Source: Antedon bifida
Lineage: Eukaryota; Echinodermata; Crinoidea; Comatulida; Antedonidae
Length of the DNA stretch: 64,000 bases
Reading direction: 5' to 3'
Assembly: GCA_963402885.1 (NCBI GenBank)
Contig: OY727097.1
Location: 24,731,401 to 24,795,400 of the forward strand
A program made the translations under genes and the position numbers. Below the pieces are notes generated by a model. It was given only the letters and a program-made list of their open reading frames with translations. It had not been told where the DNA came from and ran no database searches. Shown here piece by piece: positions 51,681 through 64,000 of the stretch (position 1 is its first letter; every line of letters begins with the position of its first letter).

Positions 51681-53430
51681 CAATATTTCAACGCTAAATA
51701 AATTTTCTTAAGTTATTTCTTAAGAAATAACCCAAGATTTTGACAATGATTTATTAAGGTCTATTTTTATTGATAGTAAGATACATTTATTGCTGTGTAT
51801 ACATATTCTGCACGGGCAATTTGACCTCCCGTCACGCTTCATTGATTTTCAGATCTGAAAGTTGTTGGTCTTAAAAACATTGGCCTAAACGACCTAGGCC
51901 GGTTTCGCTCTCTGCGGGTGAAATCAATTATTGTAGGCAACGATTGTACATGGCATATTCCGTTGAAGGTCTTTGTTATCCAATGAGAAGCGTTGTAATA
52001 TTACATTCGGTTTGTGTCTTAGGAGGGTCCTGCATCGTCAAAACTAGGCTACTTTATGCTAATATACCTGCTCGCAGTATTCAATTGCACTTTGAAATGT
52101 CTAGTTTATTTATATTTATATCTAGTTAAGGTACATTAAATTTACATTTTTTATTATCAAATTCAGTCAATTTGACTTCTTATCAACTCATTTGAAAAAG
52201 TACAGACGTTATTTTATTATTTGTTTATTCATATTTTATAATTTTGAATCTTGTGTGTCAAAAAATGTAATATAATTATTTCTTATAATTATTTTGCCGG
52301 TCTCGGTATGTCGTTCCAGGTAGCATTATTTTTTTTTTCTATTAGGTTAAGGAAGAAACTATATAGGGCGTGCATATATCATGATTAATACATGATGCAT
52401 GTCTGAGCTCATGACGTCATACTTGCAAAAGTGCAGATCGGATTACTGTAATTTTTTTCTCTCGATGTTGTTGTTAAAGACACTTGACCTGCAATTTTTG
52501 GCGTTTTCTAAAAATAATGCTTCCCGGTATGCCCGTATCGCTCATTATCGCAACTCAACTTCAACTTGATATTTTTTGTTTTTCCGTGGTTGGCGACAAA
52601 ACGCGCTTTGTAAATCGGGACAATCTCGAGTAGTTTGACAGATTGCATTATACACTTCCGACCAATCACTAATCTCTTGCCAATGACGTCTTATCAATCC
52701 ATTTTGCGTTTGTAAATTGTCTAAGTAGGCTATTTCCTAAATAAGTAACAGAAACATTAATAAAATAGATAAAATGCAGAGATAGGCGAAACGCTGGTAT
52801 AACTTATTTGAAAGCGTATGTCCGGTAGAATAACATTGCGCACTTCCGATAAAATTGCTACAACAAATGACGTCACCTTAGCTAGCTTCGATAATATAAA
52901 TGTTCGTTGTCTTGTCTGTAAAAAAAAGCAGGAAGTGTAAAGTATGTTACTTTATTATGACGATATTAAAACTCAATCTTATGATATAGCCCACATCCGG
53001 GGCCTCGCCAATCATATGAATTACGTCATTTCAACCCATTCACCGATGGCTAAATCTCACCGATTTTGTTTTCGTTTATGTTTCGATTAAGAACTAGGGA
53101 AATGTTCAACAGATTTCCCTTTACTACTAAAATGAGATATTTATTTGTATAGAATCATTTCGTTTTTTTTTTAAAGCGATACTAGAGTATGGTTACGCAA
53201 TAGTTCCAGGCGGCGGCACATATTCTGGTGGAATTCTCACATTTTCGACGGAAAACCTCAGGAATGTATAAAGCTGCTTTCACGTCGCGCCGGGATTCGG
53301 TCCATGACTAAGGATAGACATTGATTATCATTCTTTGATCCGGTATTTTTGTGGTTTTAAAATTGTCATATTTTTTTACCTACCTTACCTACTCCTTGGA
53401 TGGACTATCTTTTGACGATTTTAGTCCCGG

Positions 53431-53471
53431 TTTAGTCCAGGACTACCGTTTTAGGATAGTCCTGGACTAAA
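53431..53471. repeat. Hairpin: 15-bp perfect arms TTTAGTCCAGGACTA
   Basis: The second arm TAGTCCTGGACTAAA (53457-53471) follows after 11 nt. More AGTCC/GGACT words flank it on both sides. Unknown role. Confidence 0.75.
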
Positions 53472-54155
53472 TCTCAGAAATAGTCAAGGACTAAAGTTAG
53501 TCTTCTTACGGGCCTTTGTTTATCTCTTCTTATAATTTCCAAGTGTCTCTCTACCCACTCTCAATCAAGCCTGATTGACGCCCTGTAGTTATGTAACATT
53601 CTTTAAATGGTGGTTTATACCCATTGGAATTTGCAACTGTCGTTGACAGCAGACTTTCAAAAGAATTCGTATAACTTACAATCTTTGAAGTGAGAAAACA
53701 ACATTAAAACATACTAGTTGAGCAGTTGTAGACAGATCAACCATTATAATATTTCATTCTTTAAAAATAGAACACAGCAGTTGTTAAAGTAAGTTAGTAG
53801 GACTATTTCCAACATTGAAGACGACGATACTATTTAATCCTATCTTAAAATGACAAACTAACTATTTTAAATAAATAACATCCATTTAGAGTCTTGCAAA
53901 AACAGAAAAGATTTGTTATGAAATTACTATGGTGCCTTCTGAAAAGTTCTCTAGATTTTGTAATTGAATTTAGATCTATATTGCGTTTATATTTTATTTA
54001 CCGTCTTTGATATTGCTAAATTGCAGATTTGTTTCGGTTTCCCGTGCTGTTTCTTCATTTTTAGCAGTAGGCCGCCTCGTTTTTAACATGTTACACATTT
54101 ATCTGTAATTAATTTAAGGGTTAGGCTTTCATATGAAATTAAACTAAGTGAATAA

Positions 54156-54181
54156 AACGCAAGTGAAAATTCACTTGCGTT
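54156..54181. repeat. Palindrome with 12-bp arms AACGCAAGTGAA
   Basis: Arms are separated by two A residues. The core AAGTGAAAATTCACTT is like those at 11808 and 60033. Confidence 0.85.
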
Positions 54182-56571
54182 GCTGGTCATCTCTAATCAA
54201 AATTCAGTCGTATCCGTAGGCCTATACAGTAGGCCTACCATGTAGCCTAATGGCCGATTCTCCCTTTCTGTAATGTTTCCAGTACCATAGACAGAATTTT
54301 CCTAGATACTGGACAGATAATGTGAAAATAACTACAGAAAATCGGCGATAGATTTACAAAGCACTGCTTTCAAATGGCTACACGTTTTTTCATAAAGACT
54401 AGTAGATTAACATGGCTAATAATATAACATTCGCATTCACCGTTTCTCGCTATAATGGCAATAATCTTCAGTTATTAAAAGTTGACAGCAGCTAGCGTAG
54501 TGTTCCACAATGTTGAGTTAAATAAAGCCTACAGAACAGATAAAAATAATTTGTTGCAACAGCCGCATCAACTGCATAGATAATATTACTAGCAGAAATA
54601 GTATAATGTGTTTGTAATAGGCAATGCAATATTTCAATTTCAAGAATAAAGTGACTGCAACAATTATGATTCATTTATTTTTGTTAAGTATGAATTATAG
54701 ATCTACATTATGTTTCTCTGCCTCCGATTCACATGGTTCTCGGTGTAACACTGGCGTGTCAAAATAACGCATATAATTCCCGGAATGTTTGAGATATACG
54801 GAACATAAAATGCTAAGTGAATACCCGATTAAATATTAAACCTAAATGTCAGATAATCGTTGTGAATATGTATTGTTTTTATCAGTTATTTGCGCGAAGC
54901 TGCTTTCGATCATGTAGAAAATATCGAATCTTGTGTCAAGCCATGATTGTTCGTATAAAGTAAACAGCGCGATCAAACGTATTTTATTTAATCATTCATG
55001 TAAAGTGTTCCTGGATATTTATAAATGGCCATGCACTCATGCATTTCCGTTCTTTATATACTCGTTGGTTTTATAATAGGCATAAAGTAACAGTCTGCGG
55101 TTTGGAACTGTGTTGTCATTTTGTGGATCTGCTCGCTCTATCCTGGTACGACGTTCGAATGGATATTCTACGCGATTCGACAAATGTCAACGCACAACTC
55201 GTCGACATACCACCAGACTGCGCGTTACAAACGCATCAACATTCTTCGGACGACGCGCTTCCAAGTAAACAAAGTTTTTCTTAAAACATTATCATTTCTT
55301 GAGGCCTATTTTTAAAGCCAAGAATATTTTGCTTTAATTGTAACTATTTAATTTGTTTCGTTGTATATGTTTATAATTTGGATCTGGATAATACTAGAAT
55401 ATGCCCAGAAAATTCAAAGGTTTGTGTACTTAACCATTCTATTGAACCAGCATGTCTGCTAAATTTGTAGGTAGTATTTGTAACGTTTATTTGTATTGTA
55501 ATTGAACGCATTCTAAAGCAGTATTCAATAAATCTTATCTTCAAAGTATTGATGATTGAATAATTTGTCTAGGCTAGGCCTAGGCCTAGCTAGGTACTAA
55601 TTAAGAAATAGGCTATACATTACGATAGGGCAAGGCCAGTTAGAAGCTGACCTAAATTAATTTATTAAGTCTTTAAGATAAACTTGTATACCGTACTTGG
55701 CTAGGCTACTTGTGTAGGTAGATGCTTAGGCCTCTCTATTATGCCTATTATTATAAGCCTAGGCCTAGTCACGTACCTAGCTTTAGGTAGGCCTATATTT
55801 TCATTTTTCAACTGTCATGTCATATGTTACATGTTAATACTATATTTTACTAAGCCTACATTTCCTTGTAGTGTCTTAAGATAGTGATGCTGGGTAGCAT
55901 TTACAAACACTCAAAACCTTAAAATTGCTTTGCGTCCATTCACAGTTATAGGTATAATAAATAGGCATATGCCTTGACCTCGCTCGGTGGTCTACCTAGG
56001 CCTACATCTAAAAAATGCCTAGGACTAAAATTGAAATAATTCTTGCTCTAGAAAGGCATTAAATTAGCATATGTTTATTGAAAGTTACTGGGCCTTTATC
56101 AACTTTCTTATCGATATAGGGCCTAGGAATCTCATATTATTCGTTTAACCTTAAAATGATGTAAAATTCTCCGTATAACCTAGGCCTAGACCTACGTGTT
56201 ATAGAAATATTACACTTTACATAAAGAGAGAGTGAGGTCCCATTCTTGTATAAGGCCTAAATAAATAGAAGACATTTTAGAGTTGAAAAGTAAATGTTTT
56301 GTATATATTTTATACCGTATTTTTATCACGCTTCATTTCACCGTACACAATTTACAACTTTTACTTTAAATTTCATTAGATCTCACTGTTATTTTATTCT
56401 TTGTTCATTATTTATACGAGGCTTTAAAGTAAACAAGTAAGTAGGTCAGTCCTATATAATATATTTGAACGATTTCAGCATGGAGAGACTGAAAGGAACT
56501 AATTAGGCCATATTATTTGTTCATGCTATTTCCGCGTAGCGCACTATAAACGGGCACTAAGCCTAAGCGTG

Positions 56572-56726
56572 TAAAGCTCTGTCTACACTATCAATCTAAT
56601 TTGACAAAAAAAAAGTGTGATGTGCTCAAATATGGTAGTGATGTGACGTCATCGTGTCTATGTATGGGCAAATCATATTTTTGTTACATAAAATTTGATA
56701 GTGTTTCGCAAAGCACAGAACTTTAG
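56572..56726. mobile_element. MITE family 1, copy 7 (right end damaged)
   Basis: Intact left end AAGCTCTGTCTACACTATCA; the right end has GATAGTGTTTCGCAAAGCAC in place of the usual terminus. Confidence 0.8.
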
Positions 56727-58566
56727 TTTCTAGATGTTCATTTCGATTTTTATATTGTCACGCCTGTAGGCTAAAGCTATAGACAATTCAACTACTGTAC
56801 TATTAAGTAGTATAGTTCAGTTGTGATCTTGTTAATCCATTCCACTTGCATAGTGTCTGCACAGTCACATTAGTATCACTTCGTAGTGTTACTGACGACT
56901 TAATTCATACGTTAATTTCAATTTAATCATTTTAATGCGTGCGTGTCTATTTAATATCAGTTAATTGATTGAAATTTAAAATGCATTAAATATTAGCAGC
57001 CGTGACCCGTTATTCCAATTTGTTTTCAAAAAAATTAATTTATATCAATTGTAGCTAAAGACTTTCAGAACAAATATTTCGTGTCGATTTTAGACTCAAA
57101 ATTCAATAGATATCTGTGGTCCTCTGTTTCATTTTCAACAATTCTTTTTTTATTTAAATAAAAAAATAAAAAAATATTTTCGTGCCGATTTCTTGTTCGT
57201 AAATTTGGATATTTTCACACTTTGTTCTTTGATAGATTGTTTTGGCTTGTCCTCGGTCATAAAATATTTCAGCTTGTTCTTATTTATTCATAATCTGCAT
57301 TAGCTATAAGGATAGATAGGACTTAAAATGGTTTAATAAGCAAAAAGAATCTTAACGCCGTTTTAGTGCTTGAAGAAGAAAATGAATACAAAAGACAGTA
57401 TAGACATAAGATGGGATCAGGAAAGTATTCCAGTTCCTTATATGTAGGCGTAATTTCGTTTTAAAAAGACGTAATCATTATTTAGTAGGCATATATCTTG
57501 CTGCGCTTATAGTAAGGTCGATTTGGTCAGCAAAACTGGTGAATGAACAAAATTAGTCATTCCATTGTTGTTGCTTATCAGACTAAATACTGTAATTTAA
57601 AACTACAATTCTCTAAAGCTCCGTTTTATTCAAATACGTATAGACATACTGTATATATCTTAGGCCTTGTTTTTATATTATAGTAACACCACCAATTGGC
57701 TCAGCAATTGTTTAGTGAGTATAAGCTGCTTTCGGTGTATCGTTTTCTTTATCGGGCAAGGTTTTCCATTTTTGTCCAAGGATATTTCAACTATTCAATA
57801 AATTTGTTTGGATTCGATTTCCCGTACCAAAGTTTTTTTTCACTGCGCTTTTATTTCTTTCCCTAGGTTGTAGGACATCCTTCTTCTTAAAGTCACAAAT
57901 CTACCATGTCTTTTTGGTTTTCTCTGCCTTATTAAATGGCATTTGAATGTACAACTCGCATAGTGATTTTATCACGTTTAAGCAACCACCACACAGGTTT
58001 TATAGTTAGGTATTCAATGTAGGCTGATACTAATTTTTGTTTATAATTTATTTTCTTTTTTAGAAAAGTGTGTAGCAATCATAACTTGTGTGCACTAAGA
58101 ACACAGTTCGTCATTCGAGACGAGAAAGGGGTTACCCCGGTGAACTGGTTCATAAAGTAGCCCTGTTCAGGGGGATTATACCACCTATCTGATAGGACAG
58201 TGATTCATTTACAATTGGTGATCCTTGGCCACATGTGGTAATACATAAAATAAACAATAATGAATAATAATGAATAACTGAAAATACAATAATGTATTGT
58301 ATATATTTAAAACATTAAAAATTGCTGATTTCCTGTTTGTTTTGTTTGTTAATTTGACACTGACAGCAGTGTAGGAAATGAACAATATTTATTTTCTAAA
58401 GATAAATCACAATGTCATAGTTCAAGTATACGGTCCAACTTGACTGTGATATAAGATAGTTATCGAAACCATGCACCATTATTGTGTTGTTCTATTTATT
58501 TGTATTCTACCAATATACAGTATACATATTTGAAAAGAATCGTAATTATTATGGTATCAATACGTT

Positions 58567-58704
58567 TAAAGCTCTGTCTACACTAACAAACTTTATGTGA
58601 CAAAAAATGTGATATGCTCATATATGGACATGGTGTCATATCACTACCATATTTAATTATCACACTTTTTTGTCAAACTAGTTTGATAGTGTAGACAGAG
58701 CTTA
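58567..58704. mobile_element. MITE family 1, copy 8
   Basis: TA, AAGCTCTGTCTACACTAACA, and TTTGATAGTGTAGACAGAGC then TTA at the right end. Confidence 0.88.
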
Positions 58705-59588
58705 ACAATAACATGTCATAAAACTACATCCAAAGTGGAAATTTGAGAATTAATATGTGATATGATCTAATGATCTGACGGCCAATAGGGAGGCTGATAA
58801 CGGTAAATATACAGGTGTTGCCTTGGAGTTATTCATTATGCACGCAATATGCAAATGAGTAAATTTTAAACGATGGTTTATGTTGTTTCGATGGTTTGTG
58901 CTGTTAGTTACTGAAATGTGATGTTGTCCACACGTAGTATCTATTTTTAAAGTATCAGGTTTTTTCGCTAATATTCTGCAAACCACATTGTAGACACTGC
59001 CCGTGGCTTTACATAGGCCTACAGTTATTTTCGTCTGTCTGTGATTTCAACAAACTTTTTTTTTTTACTGAGAATCTATATTGTATGTCTAAGCAAGAGA
59101 CAATGCCTGTTTAGTTTATACGCGTAAATCTAGATTTGAATCTGTCGTTGATAATTTGTTTTGATTGAAAATGCTAAATGATAATAAAATGCTGAATTGA
59201 TTTGGGTAAGTATGTATGAGTTTGATTTCTTTAATTAAAATAATGTAAGAGAAAATGTAAATAAGTGCAAGTGCTAATACGAAACGTTACTTTCTAAATG
59301 GACAATGTTTTGAGGTAAGATAATTGCTAGGTAATTTTGAGGCTTTATAATTTTGTGTTAGAGATTTTCGAAATGGAGACGTCCGTGCAAATTAAACATT
59401 CGTAAGTAAACCTAATTTAAACCCCTTTCACACCGCTAGCAACAATGCGGAGTTGATCCGGAATTATACCCGAGTCATACCCGGGACGCAGAAATGCGGA
59501 AATGTAAGCCGGTGTAAACGACGTAAAAATCGCATCGCTCAAAATACAGTACGAAATGACTCAATGCTAAAATCTTTATGTATTGCAG

Positions 59589-62500
59589 GTGGAATCGCTG
59601 GAGAGTTGTCTGCTCAGCTCCCAGATCTAGTCATCGACGCTGCGTTCCGTCGGAAACAGATTCCTTATGTCGACGAGTTGGAAGGATGCCTCATGTTTCT
59701 TGATGTTTCAGGTAGGCCTAAATAAAATATAATTTTATATTTATCCCCCCAAGTATTGGTTTTACCTTCAGTCATTACAGTTCTCAGTAAATTAAATATT
59801 AGTTGACATGTAGACAAAAAACTATTCCTCCTATTAATTGAATTGAATGAGAGAGCAGTTGCATTTATGATTAAGTCAAACTACTAATGTTCTGCACTTA
59901 TTAATACACAATATTTATTAATAGTGATTGCGTTGAACTCTAATCATCGTATCTAGGCACATGTAACAGTCGCGCCTCGGACCCCTCGCGTTGTGATTGG
60001 TCAGATTACATGCCGCAGAATTTACGTTGTGTTCAGGGAAGAGTGAAATTTCTCTTCCCTGGTTGTGGAAAGCAAGTTTATCCAGGGAGAGCAATATCAT
60101 TACGTCATAGGCCTATAATGAGTTAAAATTGAGTTTGTTGTATTTAATTGAAATTAATTTCAAACATAGGATTTACTGCTTGCTGTGAGGAATACCAGAG
60201 AAGAAATCTTGGAGTGGATACACTGATGAAAACCCTGAACAACTACCTTGGAAGAATCGAAGACGTTGTATTAGACGCGGACGGCGATGTAGTGGAATTT
60301 GCTGGTAAGCCAATCAATCCGTTTTAGTAACAGATTATTAAAAAAAACCCGTTTACTTCACCGCACTCATAATATTTGTTTATTCTAAATACCTAATGTA
60401 TAGGAACAGGTCGATAAAACAACAGAACTGTACAAACAAATGCCACGATAATGTCCACAATACTTTAATCCAACTTCCTGTTTTTTTTTTATAAATATAT
60501 ATATATTAAATTGAACAGATCATACCGCGAAAATCGATATACCCTATTGATCACAAAAATGTATCTAAAATCTTGAGTTACCATAACGATTTCCAGTTTT
60601 TGAAGAACTGAATTTTCTGTTCCCGCTCAAAACACAAGTCTTTATAGTACTCTCAATTAATGCCGGACTAAATGCATAATTTACTACTTTAGGCGATGCA
60701 TTGCTAGTTTTGTGGCAAGCAACTACAGAAACTAAGAACAGCATTGTCGGAAAAGTAGTAAAATGCGCACATGAGATACATCGGAGATGTCATGACTGGA
60801 AGACAGAAGTTGGTGTAGTTCTAGGGGTAAAAGTTGGTAAGCAATAAAGCAAAATTAAATTTTTAAAATACAATTGTATTGATTGACACTGTAATCACTG
60901 TCCAGCCGATTATTAACATACTATGGCTTGTGGAACGTATACAGAAACATTGCCAGAACTGTAATGGTATGTCTCTCTTTAGAGGAATATCTTTATGATC
61001 TTTTAAATTACCCTCTCATTCGCCGTCAATCGTCCCGAAACGATATCACGTTATTAGCTGGTTCCGACTGGTCTTTGCGATTTTCCAACCTGGACGTAGG
61101 TACGTTGCAACGCAAGTTAGTTGACCAGTTTCCTGTGTTATACTGTGTAGGTCTAGTAGACAAGATCATCGACTATCTCGCGTTGACTACTCTTCTCCTT
61201 CTTTGAGCATTCTTATCATCCTGATAAAACTGTTGCTTTCCACTATGTTCGTAATTGGCTATTAGTAGGCCTGTTTTAAATTATTGAAAATTCAAGTAGT
61301 ATATTTTCTTAAGATTTTTCTGAAATTCTTCACTCGAATTGAGATGGTGAATTCATATTGATCATTTTAACGTTTTCCCTTGCAGCAATATCTTACGGTG
61401 CTGTTAGCATAACGTACGTTGGGAATCTTAAATCACAACATTTTGTCACCGGTGGAACTGCGGTCATCGAAGTGAACAAAGCCGAAAAGCATTGCCAGAA
61501 AGGGTACACCGTCTTAGCAAAATCTGCTTTCAAATTATGTCCATGGAAGGACCTCATCAGGTTTGAGTTACTTGACGAAGGTTCAGCTAGAGTGAAGCTA
61601 GTCAAGAAAGCATGGCTAACCAAGTACGAGGAAGAAGGTAGGCCTACTGACATTTTAATATACAAATAATGAATGTTTATGAGTGGAATGGTACAATTAA
61701 TTTCATTAAGTAAGGTAAGCAATGAAATTATTTGTACCATTGTGTCATATTTTCCAAATATTTCATTGCATTCTGGATGTCGTAGATGTTAGCAGAACTA
61801 ACGCCATAGTATCCCAATCAATATGTTTACGATTACATTGTTGTTTCAAGTCGAATCTGTACTATTTATACTCATCTTTATTTATACTAATCGTTATTTT
61901 CGTAGTCGCGTGTATATCAGATAAAGTTCGAAATAGCTTTTCAATTAACATTTAACAAAAATAGAAACATGTGTACTTTTATATATGTCAAGGTCGAAAT
62001 GGTATTTCATGTAATTTTTATATTATGTATTATATATTTGATAATTTATTAAGTCTTGAACTTAAAAAACGATGGTTATATCTGATCCCACTATTATTGT
62101 TTTTACATAGATAGTCAAGAGAATGTGGAAAGTCCAAAAAGGAAAAGGGTAAATATATTATTCTAATTTTAACCATTCAAACAAGATGTGAAATAACTGT
62201 GACTTCATTCAATTGGAAACAGCCTCAGCAGCATTTTAATTTCTTATTCAATACAGGCAATATTTAGTTGTTAACAAAATGCCACGTCTGCTTTTCTTTA
62301 ATGTAGACTTTTTTTGATGTAGACTTTTTTATATGAATTTTTTTACATAGACCTTTTATGTAGGACTTCTTTTTGTGTAGACTTTTTTTATGTTTAGCCT
62401 ACCTTGTTATGTAGACGTTTTTTATGTAGACGTTCTTTAAATGTAAACTTGTTCTATAGTAGACCTTTTTTTAAAATGATTTTGTATATAGACTTTTTTT

Positions 62501-63243
62501 TATGTAGACTTTTTTTATGTAGACTTTTTTATGTAGACTTTTTTGTGTAGACTTTTTTTATGTAGACTTTTTTATGTAGACTTTTTGTTATGTATATTTT
62601 CATTTTAATGTATACTTTTGTTTTAATATTGAAACTTGTTTTGACAATATGTATCAATTTTGTTATTAACTTTTTAAACATATTTTTGTCCTACTATTGT
62701 AGAAACAAAGTATCCGAGACACGGCAGGTTTATTTCGAAGGTCATGTAAGTGAAACAGTAATTTTTGTTTTGAGATTTTTGACTTCATGAGGACGATGTT
62801 GTCATTAATGAAGAAGAAAATAGGAGATAGAAAAAAAAGACGAGGATGTTGATGAAAATGTTATTGATGCGAATGTTGAAATAGTGTCCACGATATTAAA
62901 ATTTGACGTATCTATAATTTTAAACAGAGCGTCGCCATTGATGCTATTTTCTAATAAGAAAATAGGCCATTCATTTTTATGGTGCCCGTAATTAAAATAA
63001 TAAAAATAGATGCAATTGTTGTCTTATATTTCACAAAGTCATGAAATATCGTATTAAATAAATGGAAACGTTCACCAGCCAAGTACGTTAAAACTCCGAA
63101 ATTAGTGTTGACTCTGGAGCGTCCGATATGGTTTGCTTTGGCTTGATGTTTTAAATGTTTTCGTAATTAATATTTATGTAATTTTATTCACAGCTTATAA
63201 GAATAAGTTACGACCATTCATCGCACCCCCTGTTATACAAAAG
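59589..63243 (+). CDS. ADCY10: Soluble adenylyl cyclase-like protein, C1 domain exons (3' partial; start uncertain)
   Basis: Exons 59589-59711, 60170-60304, 60693-60836, 61386-61637, 62111-62148, 62703-62745 and 63194-63243, all phase-consistent (about 261 codons). Matches to ADCY10 are QLPDLVIDA, CLMFLDVSGFTA, VVEFAGDALLVLWQA, VVKCAHEIHRRC and LRPFIAPPVIQK, in the family's order. Soluble adenylyl cyclase makes cAMP from ATP in cytosol, cilia and sperm, stimulated by bicarbonate and Ca2+. Both metal-binding aspartates of C1 are present (in FLDVSG and AGDALL). Positions that bind bicarbonate in human sAC (K95, V167, R176) align with Glu, Thr and Asn here, so sensing may be altered. The first exon is open: either an acceptor at 59588, or translation from the in-frame ATG at 59564. 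The gene runs past the window, where the C2, ATPase and TPR-like parts should be. Confidence 0.85.
60033..60060. repeat. Imperfect palindrome AGGGAAGAGTGAAATTTCTC
   Basis: In the first intron of the cyclase gene. Arms CAGGGAAGAG and CTCTTCCCTG surround a GTGAAATTT core like that at 11808. Confidence 0.7.
61662..61745. repeat. Foldback element related to 27443-27545
   Basis: ACAAATAATGAATGTTTATG then GAATGGTACAATTAA, with an inverted ATTATTTGTACCATTG. It starts ~24 bp after the donor of the fourth cyclase exon. Confidence 0.7.
62300..62600. repeat. Minisatellite, ~15-bp unit TATGTAGACTTTTTT
   Basis: About 18 degenerate units in the intron between the fifth and sixth cyclase exons seen. Confidence 0.92.
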
Positions 63244-63904
63244 GTAGAGTTACTTTAAAATGAGTTTGTTGCACACAGTATAAAAACGCACATGCTGTAC
63301 TTTGTATTGAGTATCTTGTACACTACAGTGTAGTTAGACAAAATAAAACAACAAAAACCAATTTGTTTGTTCACATACAGTACAGCGGTGGGTATTTAAT
63401 TCGATATTGTGATAAACAAGTCAAGAGTTTTGTATTACACTTGTTTTTAGTTTGACTATTCACCTGATTAATTGACTATTTTTCTTCCTTACTTTATTTT
63501 TCTAATTCAGTATGGGGTCTTATTTTGATTATTATTATTGCGATATGTAAACATAGAATAAAGCACACAACTTTATAAGATTCTAAAATATCACTGATTA
63601 CTGATAAATGATTACTGATAAATAATTCCTCTATACAGTGTCAATACAATGGCAGCCAAATAGCTATAATGTTCCCAGTTCAATCCACAGTGGATATGAA
63701 ACGTTGTTTAAAAATATACAATGTATTTAAAAAATGTAATACAATTTACAAATTCGTTAAACATTCGAATTTTTAATCGTCAAAAACCGTTAAAACCATC
63801 GTTGTATTTCCTCTTTCACATTGAATGCCCATTTGTACTAGGACAATAACGATATGTTGATAACATTTGCGTTTTTCTTACAGAAAGTAGTATTTTCACA
63901 AGCT

Positions 63905-64000
63905 CAATCAGATGACGTCATGAAATTTTAAACGAAAAAATATCGTGACGATACAACGAATTTTATTTTGATATTGATCATGACGTCATTTGATTAGATT
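63905..64000. mobile_element. Foldback element with TGACGTCA in both arms (cut by window end)
   Basis: CAATCAGATGACGTCATGAA on the left and GATCATGACGTCATTTGATT on the right. The right arm is the reverse complement of the 51396 arm. Lies in the cyclase intron at the window edge. Confidence 0.7.

Larger units (their letters stand above)
50899..59588. other. Intergenic region between FRY and the adenylyl cyclase gene
   Basis: Holds the FRY 3' UTR, a composite foldback element (51217-51680), MITE family 1 copies at 56572 and 58567, short palindromes (53431-53471, 54156-54181), and a stretch rich in AGGCCTA words (55560-56220). A CpG-richer patch at 55100-55270 could be a 5' exon or promoter but has no recognisable protein. 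The cyclase promoter and first exon should lie toward the right end; I could not place them. No other gene was found. Confidence 0.6.

Noticed and set aside
55039..55315. Two overlapping open frames of 81 and 64 codons
   Set aside because: CpG-richer patch but no domain, splice context or homology seen; possibly a 5' UTR.
59373..59402. ATG GAG ACG.. followed by GTAAGT as the cyclase first exon
   Set aside because: It leaves two bases, whereas the exon at 59589 needs one base before it; the frame would break.
60928..61206. 92-codon open frame in a cyclase intron
   Set aside because: No recognised similarity, no splice sites that fit the flanking exons; kept only as an unexplained ORF.
63894..63931. 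Another cyclase exon after TTCTTACAG at 63893
   Set aside because: The sequence belongs to the TGACGTCA foldback element and does not resemble the C1-C2 linker.

Overview
The window is animal nuclear DNA: AT-rich, with split genes that follow GT-AG rules and many small repeats. It is most likely from an invertebrate deuterostome. The repeated AGGCCTAGGCCTA words near 55.5-56.3 kb and the mix of 2A-like CR1/L2-type retrotransposons, tRNA-derived SINEs and MITEs look echinoderm-like, but that assignment is an inference.

All three recognisable host genes lie on the plus strand. (1) The last five exons of a TMEM165/GDT1-family Golgi Mn2+/Ca2+ transporter gene occupy 613-7549; its first exon is outside the window. 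The intron between 1408 and 6096 holds an apparently full-length non-LTR retrotransposon in antisense, whose single intact 1164-codon frame encodes a 2A-like motif, a PHD-like zinc finger, an APE endonuclease and a reverse transcriptase. (2) A complete Furry gene (FRY/FRYL orthologue) runs from 10371 to 50898. I resolved 53 exons, two of them candidate microexons. Their phases agree throughout and give a protein of about 3,300 residues. It includes one AT-AC (U12-type) intron and ends in a long acidic tail that I do not know from vertebrate FRY or FRYL. (3) The first seven recognisable exons of a divergent soluble adenylyl cyclase (ADCY10-like, C1 domain) lie at 59589-63243; the gene continues past the right edge.

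The rest is introns and two intergenic stretches (7550-10370 and 50899-59588) full of repeats. There are eight copies of a ~150 bp TA-flanked MITE with AAGCTCTG ends, several other foldback elements, four kinds of tRNA-derived SINE, and a dispersed CAGTAGAACCCC repeat that has expanded into a ~1 kb tandem array in FRY. There are also minisatellites, the largest (~2.4 kb, ~30 bp unit) ending ~35 bp before a FRY exon.

The main points for a second look are the U12-type intron, the crowding of MITEs just downstream of 5' splice sites (two consecutive FRY donors are partly built from MITE ends), the minisatellite that repeats an acceptor-like TTTGCAG about 80 times before a real acceptor, the lineage-specific FRY tail, a decayed FRY exon duplicate, the loss of bicarbonate-binding residues in the cyclase, and the 2A-like leader of the retrotransposon.
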